From NCBI GenBank assembly GCA_044228795.1, contig JBGAUE010000017.1, forward strand, positions 5,709 to 69,708: a stretch of DNA of 64,000 nucleotides, written 5' to 3'. Made by a program: the position numbers and the translations under genes. The DNA comes from M0108 sp044228795. GTDB lineage: Bacteria; Pseudomonadota; Gammaproteobacteria; Chromatiales; Chromatiaceae. Shown here piece by piece: positions 52,508 to 61,620 of the stretch. The notes below the pieces were generated by a model. That model did not search any database. It had not been told where the DNA came from and saw only the letters and a program-made list of their open reading frames with translations. Each line of letters opens with the position of its first letter. Within the stretch, counting starts at the first letter, position 1.

Positions 52508-53898
52508 GATGTGGCCTTACGGAGTCGGGCGAAATAGAAACCATCGCCGCCGCCCACCGTCGGCAGGGTTTGGCGTCCGCTCGTCCGCGCCAGGCCCCAA
52601 TCCGCCGTGATGGGGACCTCGCTCGCGTCCCGGTGGCGGGATAAGAAGGCGCGCATCTGCCGTTCATTCTCGTCCGGCAGCAGGGAACAGGTCACATAGA
52701 CCAGGGTGCCGCCCGGGGCGAGCAGGGGCCAGATGGCGTCCAGCATCTGGGCCTGTCGTGCGCCTAGGGCCTCGATATCCCCGGGCCGCCGCAGCCACTT
52801 GATGTCCGGGTGGCGGCGGATGACCCCGGTGGCGGAGCAGGGGACATCGAGGAGGATGCGATCGTAGGGGCCCTGGGCCCAGTCCCCGCTGGGCTCGGTG
52901 GCGTCCCCGACCCGGAATGTCGCGTCAAGGGACAGACGCCGGAGGTTATTTCGCACCCGGTCGAGGCGCTGTGGGTCGATGTCGAGGGCGGTGAGGTCAA
53001 GTTGGCCGTCCGCCAGTTCCAGCAGGTGGGCGGTTTTGCCGCCCGGCGCGGCGCAGACATCCAGGACCCGTTCGCCCGGAAGGACCCCCAGCAAGGGCGC
53101 TGCCAATTGGGCGTTGGCGTCCTGGATCGAGACCAGGCCCGTGGCAAAGCCAGGCAGCCGCGCCATGGGTAGCGCCTGATCCAGGACCAGTCCCAGCGGG
53201 GCCTGGGGTGCTGGATGGGCCGCGATACCCGCGGAGGTAAGTTTCTTCAGGTAAGCGTCCCGGTCGTTGGCGAGGCGATTGACCCGCAGCCAGAGGGGGC
53301 CCTGGGTATTGCTGGCAGTGACGATCTCCTGCCAATCATGGGGCCACTCCGTCCGGAGCCGGTCCAGCAACCAGGCAGGAAACAGCCAGCGGGCCTCTTC
53401 GCTCTTGTCCGCTTGGGCCAGCAGGGCCTCGCGCTCCCGTTGGCAGCGCCGCAGCAACGCATTGACGAGTTTCGCCGCCCAGCCCTTACCCAGGACGCGG
53501 GTCGCTGCCACGCTGGAAGCTACGGCGGCGTGGGGGGGAATGCGGGTAGCGAGGAGTTGGTAGAAGCCGATGAGGATCAGGGCCTCGAGGTCCCCATCCT
53601 CGGGCTTAAGGGGCTTGCTCAGCAGTTGGGCGGCGATGGCCCGCAAGCGCGGGAGCAGGCGTAAAGTGCCATAGCTGAGTTCCAGGACCAGGGGCCGGTC
53701 CCGCTCCTGGTCCAGGGCCTCAAGCTGGTCCAGGGCTTCGGTCAGGGAACGGCCGCTACCCAAGACGGCTTCCACGGCACTTGCCGCAGCCGCCCGGGCG
53801 CGGGCGCCATCCGAGGGTGCGACGCTGGCCTTCGGTTCTTGCGGGGACTGACGGCCTGGCCAGGGTCGGGGTTGCTGTTTATCCAAACTTAGCCCCAT
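52504..53898 (-). CDS. rsmB: 16S rRNA (cytosine 967-C5)-methyltransferase
   Basis: A 464-residue enzyme. The N-terminal NusB-like RNA-binding domain (residues about 30-165) precedes a Rossmann methyltransferase with VLDVCAAPGGKTAHLLEL (SAM site), the Cys of LLDVPCSATGVIRRHPDIKW and the catalytic Cys of VYVTCSLLPDENE. About 25 extra polar residues lead the protein. Overlaps fmt by 20 bp. Confidence 0.96.
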   Translation of the reverse strand: MGLSLDKQQPRPWPGRQSPQEPKASVAPSDGARARAAAASAVEAVLGSGRSLTEALDQLEALDQERDRPLVLELSYGTLRLLPRLRAIAAQLLSKPLKPEDGDLEALILIGFYQLLATRIPPHAAVASSVAATRVLGKGWAAKLVNALLRRCQREREALLAQADKSEEARWLFPAWLLDRLRTEWPHDWQEIVTASNTQGPLWLRVNRLANDRDAYLKKLTSAGIAAHPAPQAPLGLVLDQALPMARLPGFATGLVSIQDANAQLAAPLLGVLPGERVLDVCAAPGGKTAHLLELADGQLDLTALDIDPQRLDRVRNNLRRLSLDATFRVGDATEPSGDWAQGPYDRILLDVPCSATGVIRRHPDIKWLRRPGDIEALGARQAQMLDAIWPLLAPGGTLVYVTCSLLPDENERQMRAFLSRHRDASEVPITADWGLARTSGRQTLPTVGGGDGFYFARLRKATS

Positions 53899-54823
53899 CC
53901 AGATGGCGGGCGTTGAGGAATTCCGCGGCCGACATGGGACGCTTACCCGGGGGCTGGAGGCGGGTCAGGCGTAATAGGCCGGACCCGGTGGCGACCACGA
54001 TACCTGCCTTAGAGGCCTGGATCACCTGGCCGGGCGCGGCGCCCGACGGTGGAGTCAGGTCTGGCAAGTCGCAGCCCCAGAGGCGCAGGCTGGCCTCGTC
54101 CAGTTGGGTCTGGGCCACGGGCCAGGGGTCGAAGGCGCGGATCAGGCGGTCGATCGTCACCGCCGGTTGCGACCAATCGACCTCGGCCTCGGCCTTGGCC
54201 AGCTTGTGGGCATAGTTGGCTTGACTGTCGTCCTGGCTCTCCGGGACTCGGCTGCCAGTGGCGATGCCCGGCAGGGCCTCTACTAGGGCCGCGGCCCCTA
54301 GGAGGGAGAGCTTGTCATGCAGGCTGCCGCCCGTTTCGCGCGGTTCGAGGGTCAGGCGCCTGATCAGGTAGATGGGACCTGTATCGAGTCCCGCCTCCAT
54401 GCGCATGATAGTGACGCCGCTCTCGCCGTCACCGGCCAGGATGGCGCGCTGGATGGGCGCCGCGCCGCGCCAGCGCGGGAGCACGGAGGCATGGACATTG
54501 ACGCAGCCGAGTCTGGGGGTCTCCAGGACCGCCGGGGGCAGGAGCAGGCCATAAGCGACCACCACCATGAGATCGGCGCCCAGTTCCCGCAACGTCGCGA
54601 TCGCCGCCGGGTCGCGTAGGGTCGGGGGCTGAAAAAGGGGCAGACCTAATGCCGTCGCGGCCTCCTTGATGGGACCCGGGGTCAGTTTGCGGCCCCGGCC
54701 CGCGGGCCTATCCGGCTGAGTGTAAACGGCCACGACTTCATGGCCAGCGTCCCGCAGGGCCTGGAGGCAGGGCACGGAGAAATCCGGTGTCCCGGCGAAG
54801 ATGATCCGCAGAGGTGACATCAA
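53879..54823 (-). CDS. fmt: methionyl-tRNA formyltransferase
   Basis: A 314-residue enzyme formylating initiator Met-tRNA. FAGTPDFSVPCLQAL and VNVHASVLPRWRGAAPIQRAIL (with the catalytic Asn and His) are clear; the C-terminal tRNA-binding domain ends LRLTRLQPPGKRPMSAAEFLN. Overlaps def by 4 bp, the standard pair. Confidence 0.97.
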   Translation of the reverse strand: MMSPLRIIFAGTPDFSVPCLQALRDAGHEVVAVYTQPDRPAGRGRKLTPGPIKEAATALGLPLFQPPTLRDPAAIATLRELGADLMVVVAYGLLLPPAVLETPRLGCVNVHASVLPRWRGAAPIQRAILAGDGESGVTIMRMEAGLDTGPIYLIRRLTLEPRETGGSLHDKLSLLGAAALVEALPGIATGSRVPESQDDSQANYAHKLAKAEAEVDWSQPAVTIDRLIRAFDPWPVAQTQLDEASLRLWGCDLPDLTPPSGAAPGQVIQASKAGIVVATGSGLLRLTRLQPPGKRPMSAAEFLNARHLDGAKFG

Positions 54824-55356
54824 ATGACCGCCCGCCGGGGCTCCGCAGTTTCCGGTTTGCGCTGCCGGTCCTCCTTCTCCAGTTTCTTGCGGATGCGCTG
54901 GCGCTTCAGGGAAGAAAGATAATCGACGAAAAGTTTACCCTCTAGGTGATCGATCTCATGCTGGATACAAACCGCCAGCAGACCATCCGTCTCCAGCTCG
55001 AAGGTTTGGCCATTCCGGTCCTGGGCACGCACCCGCACCCGCTCCGCCCGCGTCACCGGTTCCCAAAAACCGGGCACCGACAGGCAGCCTTCATCCATCT
55101 CCTCCTCACCCTCACGCCAGAGAATTTCGGGATTGATGAGGCACAGGGGCTGATCGTGATGGTCGGAGATGTCGATAACGATCATCCGCAGCGGAATATC
55201 GACCTGAATCGCCGCCAGGCCAACGCCGCGGGCGGCGTACATGGTCTCGAACATATCGTCGATCTGGCGGCGAATGCGGTCATCTATCCTAGCCACGGGC
55301 TTAGCCACGTTACGCAGGCGTGGGTTAGGGAAGGTCAGAATTTCAAGTTGACTCAT
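54820..55356 (-). CDS. def: peptide deformylase
   Basis: A 178-residue metalloenzyme removing the formyl group from new proteins. The three motifs are GVGLAAIQV, DEGCLSVPG and the metal site IQHEIDHLEGKLF. First gene of the eight-gene minus-strand operon down to trkH; its promoter must lie in 55357-55590. Confidence 0.97.
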   Translation of the reverse strand: MSQLEILTFPNPRLRNVAKPVARIDDRIRRQIDDMFETMYAARGVGLAAIQVDIPLRMIVIDISDHHDQPLCLINPEILWREGEEEMDEGCLSVPGFWEPVTRAERVRVRAQDRNGQTFELETDGLLAVCIQHEIDHLEGKLFVDYLSSLKRQRIRKKLEKEDRQRKPETAEPRRAVI

Positions 55357-55590
55357 AGAGGAGTCCCCAATGGATGGTCGGCTTTGGGGAGGCGAGCCTG
55401 GGCTTAACAGCCACTATTCACCCCCGAGCCCAAATTAGGATAGGTCGGACACCCTGGCAAGGCAGGCGAATGCTCGCTAGTATGCGCCGGCATACTACAC
55501 TGCCGATCAGGGTCCCGCAAAAAACAAGGCTCCACCTTGGGGAGGAGGGTCCCGGTAGCTATCACCCGCCAGCCAATTTTGGGGTTGCTC
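55357..55590. other. divergent intergenic region between def and the LysM-family gene
   Basis: A 234-bp stretch with no supported gene. It should contain promoters in both directions, but I see no confident -35/-10 pair. A short palindromic stretch (GTATGCGCCGGCATAC at about 55480-55495) is the only notable structure. Confidence 0.4.
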
Positions 55591-56655
55591 ATGTCAATTT
55601 TCCAGCCCGCCATGTCCTGCCTGCGTCTTGGTGGAGCTACCCTGATCAGACTAGCCCTCGCCCTCCTGTTGATCCTGGCTGGTATCCCCGCCAGGGCCCA
55701 AATGGAACCGCAAATTGGCCAGAAGCCGACGCCTTCCCAAGGTAGTACCCCCAGTAAAACTCCGCCCAGGACCATCAAGCTAGCTCCCAAGATGCGGGTC
55801 ACGCCTCTGAAAGCGCCAGATCCCGTCATCCCCATCGGCGCCATTCGGCCCTTCATCGAGCACGCCTATGTGTTGGAGGCCAAGGAAATCGAGCAAGCAC
55901 CCTATGTGGTCGCCTTTCCGGACCGGCGGATCCTTGGCGGCGGTGGCGACAGGGTTTATGTCCGCGGCCTTAACGCAGGGGTCCGGGGGCGTTACCGATT
56001 GGTGAGGCCCGGGGGCCCCTATCTTGACCCTGCCTCCGGCGAGATCCTGGGCTATCAGGCCCAGCAGGTGGCCGAAGCGACCCTGGAACGGCCAGGCGAC
56101 CCTGCGGTCCTTCGGATCGACACCCTGAGCCAGGAGATTGCCACCGGTGACCGCCTGGTGCCGACGACGGGTAACGAGCCCCTGCTGAGCTTCCAACCCA
56201 GGCCTGGACCCAGGGGCCGTCAGGCCCAGATCATTGCCGTCCTGAATGGCGTCTCCCAGATCGGCAGCCTCAACGTGGTGGTCATCAATCTGGGTACTGA
56301 CCAGGGCGTGGCGCCAGGCCACCTCTTCGATATCTATAATGGCGGTGAGCAGATCAAGGATAAGGTGCGCGTCCAGGCCGACGACTGGGACTTGAAGAAC
56401 CAGAAGTTCTGGTCGGAGGACTTCTGGTATGGCGATTTCCGCACCGACCGGTGGATCAGCGATGAACCCGATCCCAACACGCCCCTCCCCCTCCATCGGG
56501 GCGCCAGCCCCCTGGGCGAGGACTTTCTCCTGCCCCTGGAGAGGGCCGGCACCCTCATGGTCTTTCGTGCCTTTCCGCGTTTGAGCTTTGCCCTGGTCAT
56601 GGAGGCGACCCGGCCCATGCACATCCAGGACCGGGTCATGGCACCCCGGCATTGA
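55591..56655 (+). CDS. secreted LysM-family protein lacking the LysM domain
   Basis: A 354-residue exported protein (helix LIRLALALLLILAGIPARA, then AQ). The body matches proteins usually annotated as LysM domain-containing and encoded before dprA: IRPFIEHAYVLEAKEIEQAPYVVA, GGGDRVYVRGLNAGVRGRYRLVRPGGPYLDP, GEILGYQAQQVAEA and LFDIYNGGE. Such proteins normally carry an N-terminal LysM (peptidoglycan-binding) motif; here only about 30 proline-rich residues lie between the signal peptide and the body. The start ATG 55591 fits a signal peptide. Confidence 0.75.
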   Translation: MSIFQPAMSCLRLGGATLIRLALALLLILAGIPARAQMEPQIGQKPTPSQGSTPSKTPPRTIKLAPKMRVTPLKAPDPVIPIGAIRPFIEHAYVLEAKEIEQAPYVVAFPDRRILGGGGDRVYVRGLNAGVRGRYRLVRPGGPYLDPASGEILGYQAQQVAEATLERPGDPAVLRIDTLSQEIATGDRLVPTTGNEPLLSFQPRPGPRGRQAQIIAVLNGVSQIGSLNVVVINLGTDQGVAPGHLFDIYNGGEQIKDKVRVQADDWDLKNQKFWSEDFWYGDFRTDRWISDEPDPNTPLPLHRGASPLGEDFLLPLERAGTLMVFRAFPRLSFALVMEATRPMHIQDRVMAPRH

Positions 56656-57851
56656 TAGCCATGGGCCAAGCAGCGGAGGCGTCAACCCTGGACCCGGAAC
56701 GCCTGCGTCTCTGGCTGACCCTGGCCAATGCCCCGGGCGCCGGCCCGCGGGGGGTAAACCAGCTTTTGGCCCACTTTGGCGATCCGGCGGCCCTGCTGGC
56801 GGCGGACGCCACCACCCTGGCCGCCGTCGGCGCCCGACCCAGCCTCATCAAGGCCCTGCGCGAGCCTAGGTCCGATCTGGTAGAGGTGGCCCTGGCGTGG
56901 GCCGAGGGGGAGGGCACTCATATTCTGACGCGCTCGGACCCCCGCTATCCCCACCGGCTGACGGAATTAGTGGACGCCCCCCTGGTGCTTTACGTCAGGG
57001 GCGACCCCGAGGTTCTTCGTGACCCCCAATTGGCCATGGTCGGCAGTCGCAATCCTACGCCTGGGGCGCGGGAGACGGCGGTTGCATTCGCCCGCCACCT
57101 GGCCGCCTGTGGTCTGACTATTACCAGCGGCCTGGCCATGGGTATCGATGGCGCCGCCCACGAAGGCGCCCTGGAGGCTGGCCGTACCCTGGCCGTTATG
57201 GGCACGGGTCCCGATCGGGTTTATCCTGCCGCCCATCGCCACCTGGCGCGTCGGATCGCCGCTCAGGGTGCCCTGCTCACCGAATTTCCTCCCGGCATGG
57301 GCCCCAGGTCCGAGAATTTCCCGCGCCGCAACCGCCTCATCGCCGCCCTGAGTCTGGGCACCCTGGTCGTGGAGGCCGCCCCCCGCAGTGGCTCTCTCAT
57401 CACTGCCCGCCTGGCCGCGGAGCAGGGTCGCGAGGTCTTTGCCATCCCGGGCTCCATCCATAACCCTCTGGCCCGGGGCTGCCATGCCCTCATCAAGCAA
57501 GGCGCCAAACTGGTGGAGACCGCCCAGGACATCCTGGAAGAACTCGCGCCCCTGCTGGTCGGCTACCTGCGCCCGGACCCACCGCCTCTCCCCCTGGACG
57601 CCGCGTCCCCAGTAGTCGCGGCCGGGGACTCGAACCGGGGTGGTATAGGGGACCCTAGCGGAATGGACGCCGACTATCACCGCCTCCTGGCGGCTATGGG
57701 CCAGGACCCGGCGCATGTGGATCTCCTCGTCCAGCGCACCGGGCTGGCAGCAAATGACATCTCTTCAATGCTTCTCATGCTGGAACTGGAGGGCTGGATT
57801 GCCGCCTGTCCGGGTGGGCGCTATAGCCGGGTTGGAGGGCACGGGGTCTGA
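56652..57851 (+). CDS. dprA: DNA-processing protein DprA
   Basis: A 399-residue protein that loads RecA on incoming single-stranded DNA during transformation. LTLANAPGAGPRGVNQLLAHFG is the N-terminal SAM-like part; the Rossmann core shows MVGSRNPTPGARE, SGLAMGIDGAAHEGAL, GTGPDRVYP, FPRRNRLIAALSLGTLVVEA and a C-terminal winged-helix part. Start TTG 56652 (overlapping the previous stop) or ATG 56661. Confidence 0.96.
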   Translation: MIAMGQAAEASTLDPERLRLWLTLANAPGAGPRGVNQLLAHFGDPAALLAADATTLAAVGARPSLIKALREPRSDLVEVALAWAEGEGTHILTRSDPRYPHRLTELVDAPLVLYVRGDPEVLRDPQLAMVGSRNPTPGARETAVAFARHLAACGLTITSGLAMGIDGAAHEGALEAGRTLAVMGTGPDRVYPAAHRHLARRIAAQGALLTEFPPGMGPRSENFPRRNRLIAALSLGTLVVEAAPRSGSLITARLAAEQGREVFAIPGSIHNPLARGCHALIKQGAKLVETAQDILEELAPLLVGYLRPDPPPLPLDAASPVVAAGDSNRGGIGDPSGMDADYHRLLAAMGQDPAHVDLLVQRTGLAANDISSMLLMLELEGWIAACPGGRYSRVGGHGV

Positions 57852-57899
57852 AGGCCCTGGCGCGCGACTGGCAGGAGTCCCCCGTCCATCCCGGCCACG

Positions 57900-57914
57900 G
57901 GATTTGTTAAATCC
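57900..57914 (+). terminator. small hairpin after dprA
   Basis: GGATTT-GTT-AAATCC lies 49 bp past the dprA stop in an otherwise featureless 200-bp gap before a convergent gene. There is no T-run. Confidence 0.3.
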
Positions 57915-58052
57915 GCACATAAGTCCCATTGAACTCTCCTTGAATTGACGGTGCCGCTGGAACCGGTTGGCGAAGAGGGTTTTGGCGCAGTTTGTCCTCA
58001 GATGAGCCGGTGGTGAAGGAGAGGCGGTACCGTTCGGGGTTCATGCTGAAGT

Positions 58053-58412
58053 TCAGTTATAGGGCCCGATACAGATCTCCAAGGAATTATCCAGGCGCTG
58101 GTAGCAGACAGAGTCTTCACCCAGGTTGCCTTTGCGCAGGCGGGCGGGTCCCTGTTGCAGGGTGTAGGCATCTTCCTCGATATTGACCGGATGAGGGCGT
58201 CGGGTGATGGCAAATACCTTGCCATCCGGCGTTTTTACCTCGACATCCAGTTTTCCGCATTTCAGGCAGCCCGTGGAAACACAGGTCGTGTTGACCGGTT
58301 TGCGACCCTCGATACGAACCGAGCAGGCGTTCTGGTGAGTAAAATCCAGTCCTTGGCTTGATAGCGGCATCATGACCAAGAGCGCGGTTATAAGATAGTT
58401 ATTGCGATTCAT
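58053..58412 (-). CDS. exported cysteine-containing protein, unknown
   Basis: A 119-residue protein with a signal peptide (MNRNNYLITALLVMMPLSSQG) and six cysteines in the mature part, including TTCVSTGCLKCGKLD and the pair VCYQRLDNSLEIC. The ATG at 58412 is preferred because it starts a signal peptide; a longer frame to 58565 looks non-coding. It is convergent with dprA. No family recognised; a disulfide-rich periplasmic domain is inferred. Confidence 0.6.
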   Translation of the reverse strand: MNRNNYLITALLVMMPLSSQGLDFTHQNACSVRIEGRKPVNTTCVSTGCLKCGKLDVEVKTPDGKVFAITRRPHPVNIEEDAYTLQQGPARLRKGNLGEDSVCYQRLDNSLEICIGPYN

Positions 58413-58691
58413 TCCTGTTTTTCCCTTGGCCTGATTTGCCGGCTTGGAGGGCACTAAGTCCACCCTGGCCACTGATACGGGTGGCTCATCATCACTGGAA
58501 CCCTGGGATTCCTCAACGCCTCGCCCCAAAAAAAAGTTGCCCGAAAAAATCGACCCCTTGCCCATCTTCCCCTTGACGGGGTGCCTGGGAATCGTATTTG
58601 CTAAGAGCCTTCCCTGTGACTCACCTCAGGACCCACCTGGTCCGGAGTCACATCCAGAACCCCCTAACCCTGCTCGGATGCTCCTCATCCT
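58413..58691. other. intergenic region upstream of topA
   Basis: About 280 bp between divergent genes. A run of nine As occurs at about 58528. No gene or confident promoter pair is recognised, though the topA promoter should be here. Confidence 0.4.
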
Positions 58692-61019
58692 ATGAATCTG
58701 GTCGTCGTCGAATCGCCTGCCAAGGCCAAAACCATCAAGAAATACCTGGGCCCGGACTTTGAGGTCGTCGCCTCCTACGGCCATGTCCGCGACCTGGTGC
58801 CCAAGGAGGGGGCGGTCGACACGGAGGACGGCTTCGCCATGAAATACCAGGTCATCGAGCGCAACGAAAGGCATGTCCAGACTATCGCCAGTAAGCTCAA
58901 GGGGGCCGAGGCCCTGTATCTGGCGACGGACCCGGACCGCGAGGGCGAGGCTATTTCCTGGCACCTGATGGAATTGCTCAAGAAGCGGCGCCAACTGGGC
59001 GATCGGCCCGTGTACCGGGTGGTATTTAATGAGATCACCAAGCGCGCCGTCCAGGAGGCGGTGGCCAATCCGCGGGAAATCTCAACGGACCTGGTCAATG
59101 CCCAGCAGGCCCGGCGGGCCCTGGACTATCTGGTGGGCTTCAACCTCTCCCCCCTGCTGTGGAAGAAGGTGCGGCGCGGACTTTCCGCGGGGCGGGTGCA
59201 AAGCCCGGCCCTGCGCCTGATCGTCGAGCGCGAACTGGAAATTGAGGCCTTCAAGACGCGCGAATACTGGACCATCGCCGCGGATACGGCCAAGGAGGGC
59301 AAGGGCTTTGAGGCCCGGCTGATCCAGTTCGAGGGCGACAAGGTCGAGCAATTCACCATCGGTGACGAGGCCCGTGCCCACGAGGTGGAACGGGGTCTGA
59401 GCGCGGCCGCGGGCGGCCAACTTAGCGTGGAGCGAGTCGAGCGTAAACAGCGCAAACGTAATCCGGCACCGCCCTTCATTACCTCCACCCTACAACAGGA
59501 GGCGGCCCGCAAGCTCGGTTTTACCACCCTGCGCACCATGCGCGTGGCCCAGCAACTCTACGAGGGGGTGGATATCGGCGTTGGCGCCGTCGGTCTCATC
59601 AGCTACATGCGTACCGATTCGGTCAATCTGGCCAGTGAGGCCCTGGACGAGATCCGGGGCTTTGTGGTCGAACGTTATGGGGTGGATTATCTCCCCCCCC
59701 AGGCCCGACTCTATAAGACTAAGGCCAAGAATGCCCAGGAGGCCCACGAGGCCATCCGCCCCACCTCGATTCGCCGCCAGCCCACGGAGATCCTTGCTCA
59801 CCTGACCAAGGATCAGGGGCGCCTCTACGAGCTGATCTGGAAGCGCACCCTGGCCTGTCAGATGGAACAGGCGCTCATCGATCAGGTCACGGTGGACCTG
59901 GGGGCGGGGCAGGGCAATCTGCTGCGGGCCACGGGATCCCATGTCGCCTTTCCAGGCTTCATGCGCGTCTATTTGGAGGGGCGGGACGACGCCCGGGAGG
60001 CGGACGACGATGTGGAGCGCCAGTTGCCCAACCTCCTGGAGGGCGAGCACCTGGACTTGTTGGGCGTTCGTTCCGAGCAACACTTCACCGAGCCGCCGCC
60101 ACGCTATTCGGAGGCCAGTCTGGTTAAGGCTTTGGAGGAATATGGCATTGGCCGACCCTCTACCTACGCCAGCATTATTTCGACCCTGCAGGAACGGGAA
60201 TACGTCCTGCTCGATAGCAAGCGCTTTTTGCCCACCGATGTGGGGCGGGTAGTCAACCGTTTCCTCACCGAACACTTCACCGCCTACGTGGACTACGACT
60301 TCACCGCCCGTCTGGAGGACGAACTGGATGCGGTTTCCCGGGGCGAGGAGGACTGGGTTCCCCTGCTGGAGGAATTCTGGCAGCCCTTCAAGGAGCGCAT
60401 TGATCATATCCAGGAGCACGTCAAGCGCAGCGACGTGACCCAGGAGGCCATGGACGAGGCCTGCCCCCAATGTGGCGCGCCCCTCTCCATCCGCCTGGGC
60501 CGGCACGGCCGCTTTGTGGGCTGCACCAAATATCCCGAGTGCGATTACACCCGCGACCTGGGTGAAGGCAAGGATCAGGAGCCGGCGACGCCGGAGCTGG
60601 TCGAGGGACGCTCATGCCCTGATTGCGGCTCGCCCCTCCAGATCAAGCGCGGCAAGTATGGTAAGTTCATTGGTTGCACGGGCTATCCCAAATGCCGTCA
60701 CATCGAGCCCCTGGAGCGTCCCGAGGACACGGGACTGACCTGTCCTCAGTGCGGCAAGGGCACCCTGCAGAAGAAAAAATCCCGGCGAGGCAAGTTCTTC
60801 TTTTCCTGTTCTACCTATCCCAAGTGCGATTACGCCACCTGGAACGAGCCGGTGGCCGGACCCTGTCCCCGGTGTGGCTGGCCTATCCTGACCATCAAGG
60901 TCACCAAGGCCAAGGGCGCCGAGATCGTCTGCCCACAGCCGGAATGTAAGCACAGTGAAAACCTGGATGAGGGGGCCCAGACCCCGAACACGGCGGGTAT
61001 GGATGTCGCCAATGCTTGA
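58692..61019 (+). CDS. topA: DNA topoisomerase I
   Basis: A 775-residue type IA topoisomerase relaxing negative supercoils. The TOPRIM domain has VVVESPAKAKTIKKYLG and TDPDREGEAISWHL; the active-site Tyr is in ISYMRTDSVNLA. Four C-terminal zinc-ribbon repeats follow (CPQCGAPLSIRLGRHGRF, CPDCGSPLQIKRGKYGKF, CPQCGKGTLQKKKSRRGKF, CPRCGWPILTIKV). Slightly shorter than E. coli TopA. Overlaps tsaC. Confidence 0.97.
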   Translation: MNLVVVESPAKAKTIKKYLGPDFEVVASYGHVRDLVPKEGAVDTEDGFAMKYQVIERNERHVQTIASKLKGAEALYLATDPDREGEAISWHLMELLKKRRQLGDRPVYRVVFNEITKRAVQEAVANPREISTDLVNAQQARRALDYLVGFNLSPLLWKKVRRGLSAGRVQSPALRLIVERELEIEAFKTREYWTIAADTAKEGKGFEARLIQFEGDKVEQFTIGDEARAHEVERGLSAAAGGQLSVERVERKQRKRNPAPPFITSTLQQEAARKLGFTTLRTMRVAQQLYEGVDIGVGAVGLISYMRTDSVNLASEALDEIRGFVVERYGVDYLPPQARLYKTKAKNAQEAHEAIRPTSIRRQPTEILAHLTKDQGRLYELIWKRTLACQMEQALIDQVTVDLGAGQGNLLRATGSHVAFPGFMRVYLEGRDDAREADDDVERQLPNLLEGEHLDLLGVRSEQHFTEPPPRYSEASLVKALEEYGIGRPSTYASIISTLQEREYVLLDSKRFLPTDVGRVVNRFLTEHFTAYVDYDFTARLEDELDAVSRGEEDWVPLLEEFWQPFKERIDHIQEHVKRSDVTQEAMDEACPQCGAPLSIRLGRHGRFVGCTKYPECDYTRDLGEGKDQEPATPELVEGRSCPDCGSPLQIKRGKYGKFIGCTGYPKCRHIEPLERPEDTGLTCPQCGKGTLQKKKSRRGKFFFSCSTYPKCDYATWNEPVAGPCPRCGWPILTIKVTKAKGAEIVCPQPECKHSENLDEGAQTPNTAGMDVANA

Positions 61020-61596
61020 CGACCCCAGCGCCCCGGTTGCCGGCCTGGGGCATCGGTTGCGGCTCGCGGCCCACTGGATCAAGGCCGGCGGCGTCGTTGC
61101 CTATCCCACCGAGGCCGTCTATGGCCTGGGCTGTGATCCCTGGAACGGCGAGGCGACCCGGCGCATCTTGGCCATGAAGCGGAGGCCCGAGTCCAAGGGC
61201 CTGATTTTGATCGCGGCTACCCTCCAGCAGTTGAACCCCTTTGTGGAACCTTTGGATGCGGACCGCATGGCGTTGATCCTTTCGACCTGGCCTGGCCCCT
61301 ACACCTGGCTGCTCCCGGTCCGGCCGGAAACCCCGCCCTGGTTGGCGGGCCAGCATACGACTCTGGCGGTGCGGGTCACGGCCCATCCGCTCGCGGCTGC
61401 CCTGTGCCGGGCCGCTGGCCGGGCCCTGGTCTCGACCAGCGCCAATCGTGCCACCCGACTCCCGGCGCGAACCGCCCTGGAAGTCCGACTCCGCTTGGGC
61501 GGGGCGGGGGATTATCTCCTGGCCGGGCCCTGCGGCGGCCGGGCCCAATGCTCCAGCATCCGGGATGGGCGTACCGGCCGTCTGCTGCGGCCCTGA
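61003..61596 (+). CDS. tsaC: L-threonylcarbamoyladenylate synthase (Sua5/YciO/YrdC family)
   Basis: About 197 residues. Makes threonylcarbamoyl-AMP for the tRNA t6A modification. AHWIKAGGVVAYPTEAVYGLGCDPWN, the ILAMKRRPESKGLILI segment (KRxxxK-type) and LVSTSANRAT are characteristic. The start is at 61003 or 61012, overlapping the topA end in another frame. topA-tsaC adjacency is common in gammaproteobacteria. Confidence 0.93.
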   Translation: MSPMLDDPSAPVAGLGHRLRLAAHWIKAGGVVAYPTEAVYGLGCDPWNGEATRRILAMKRRPESKGLILIAATLQQLNPFVEPLDADRMALILSTWPGPYTWLLPVRPETPPWLAGQHTTLAVRVTAHPLAAALCRAAGRALVSTSANRATRLPARTALEVRLRLGGAGDYLLAGPCGGRAQCSSIRDGRTGRLLRP

Positions 61597-61620
61597 TGTT
61601 TTTCTTGAGGAAGCTAGACT

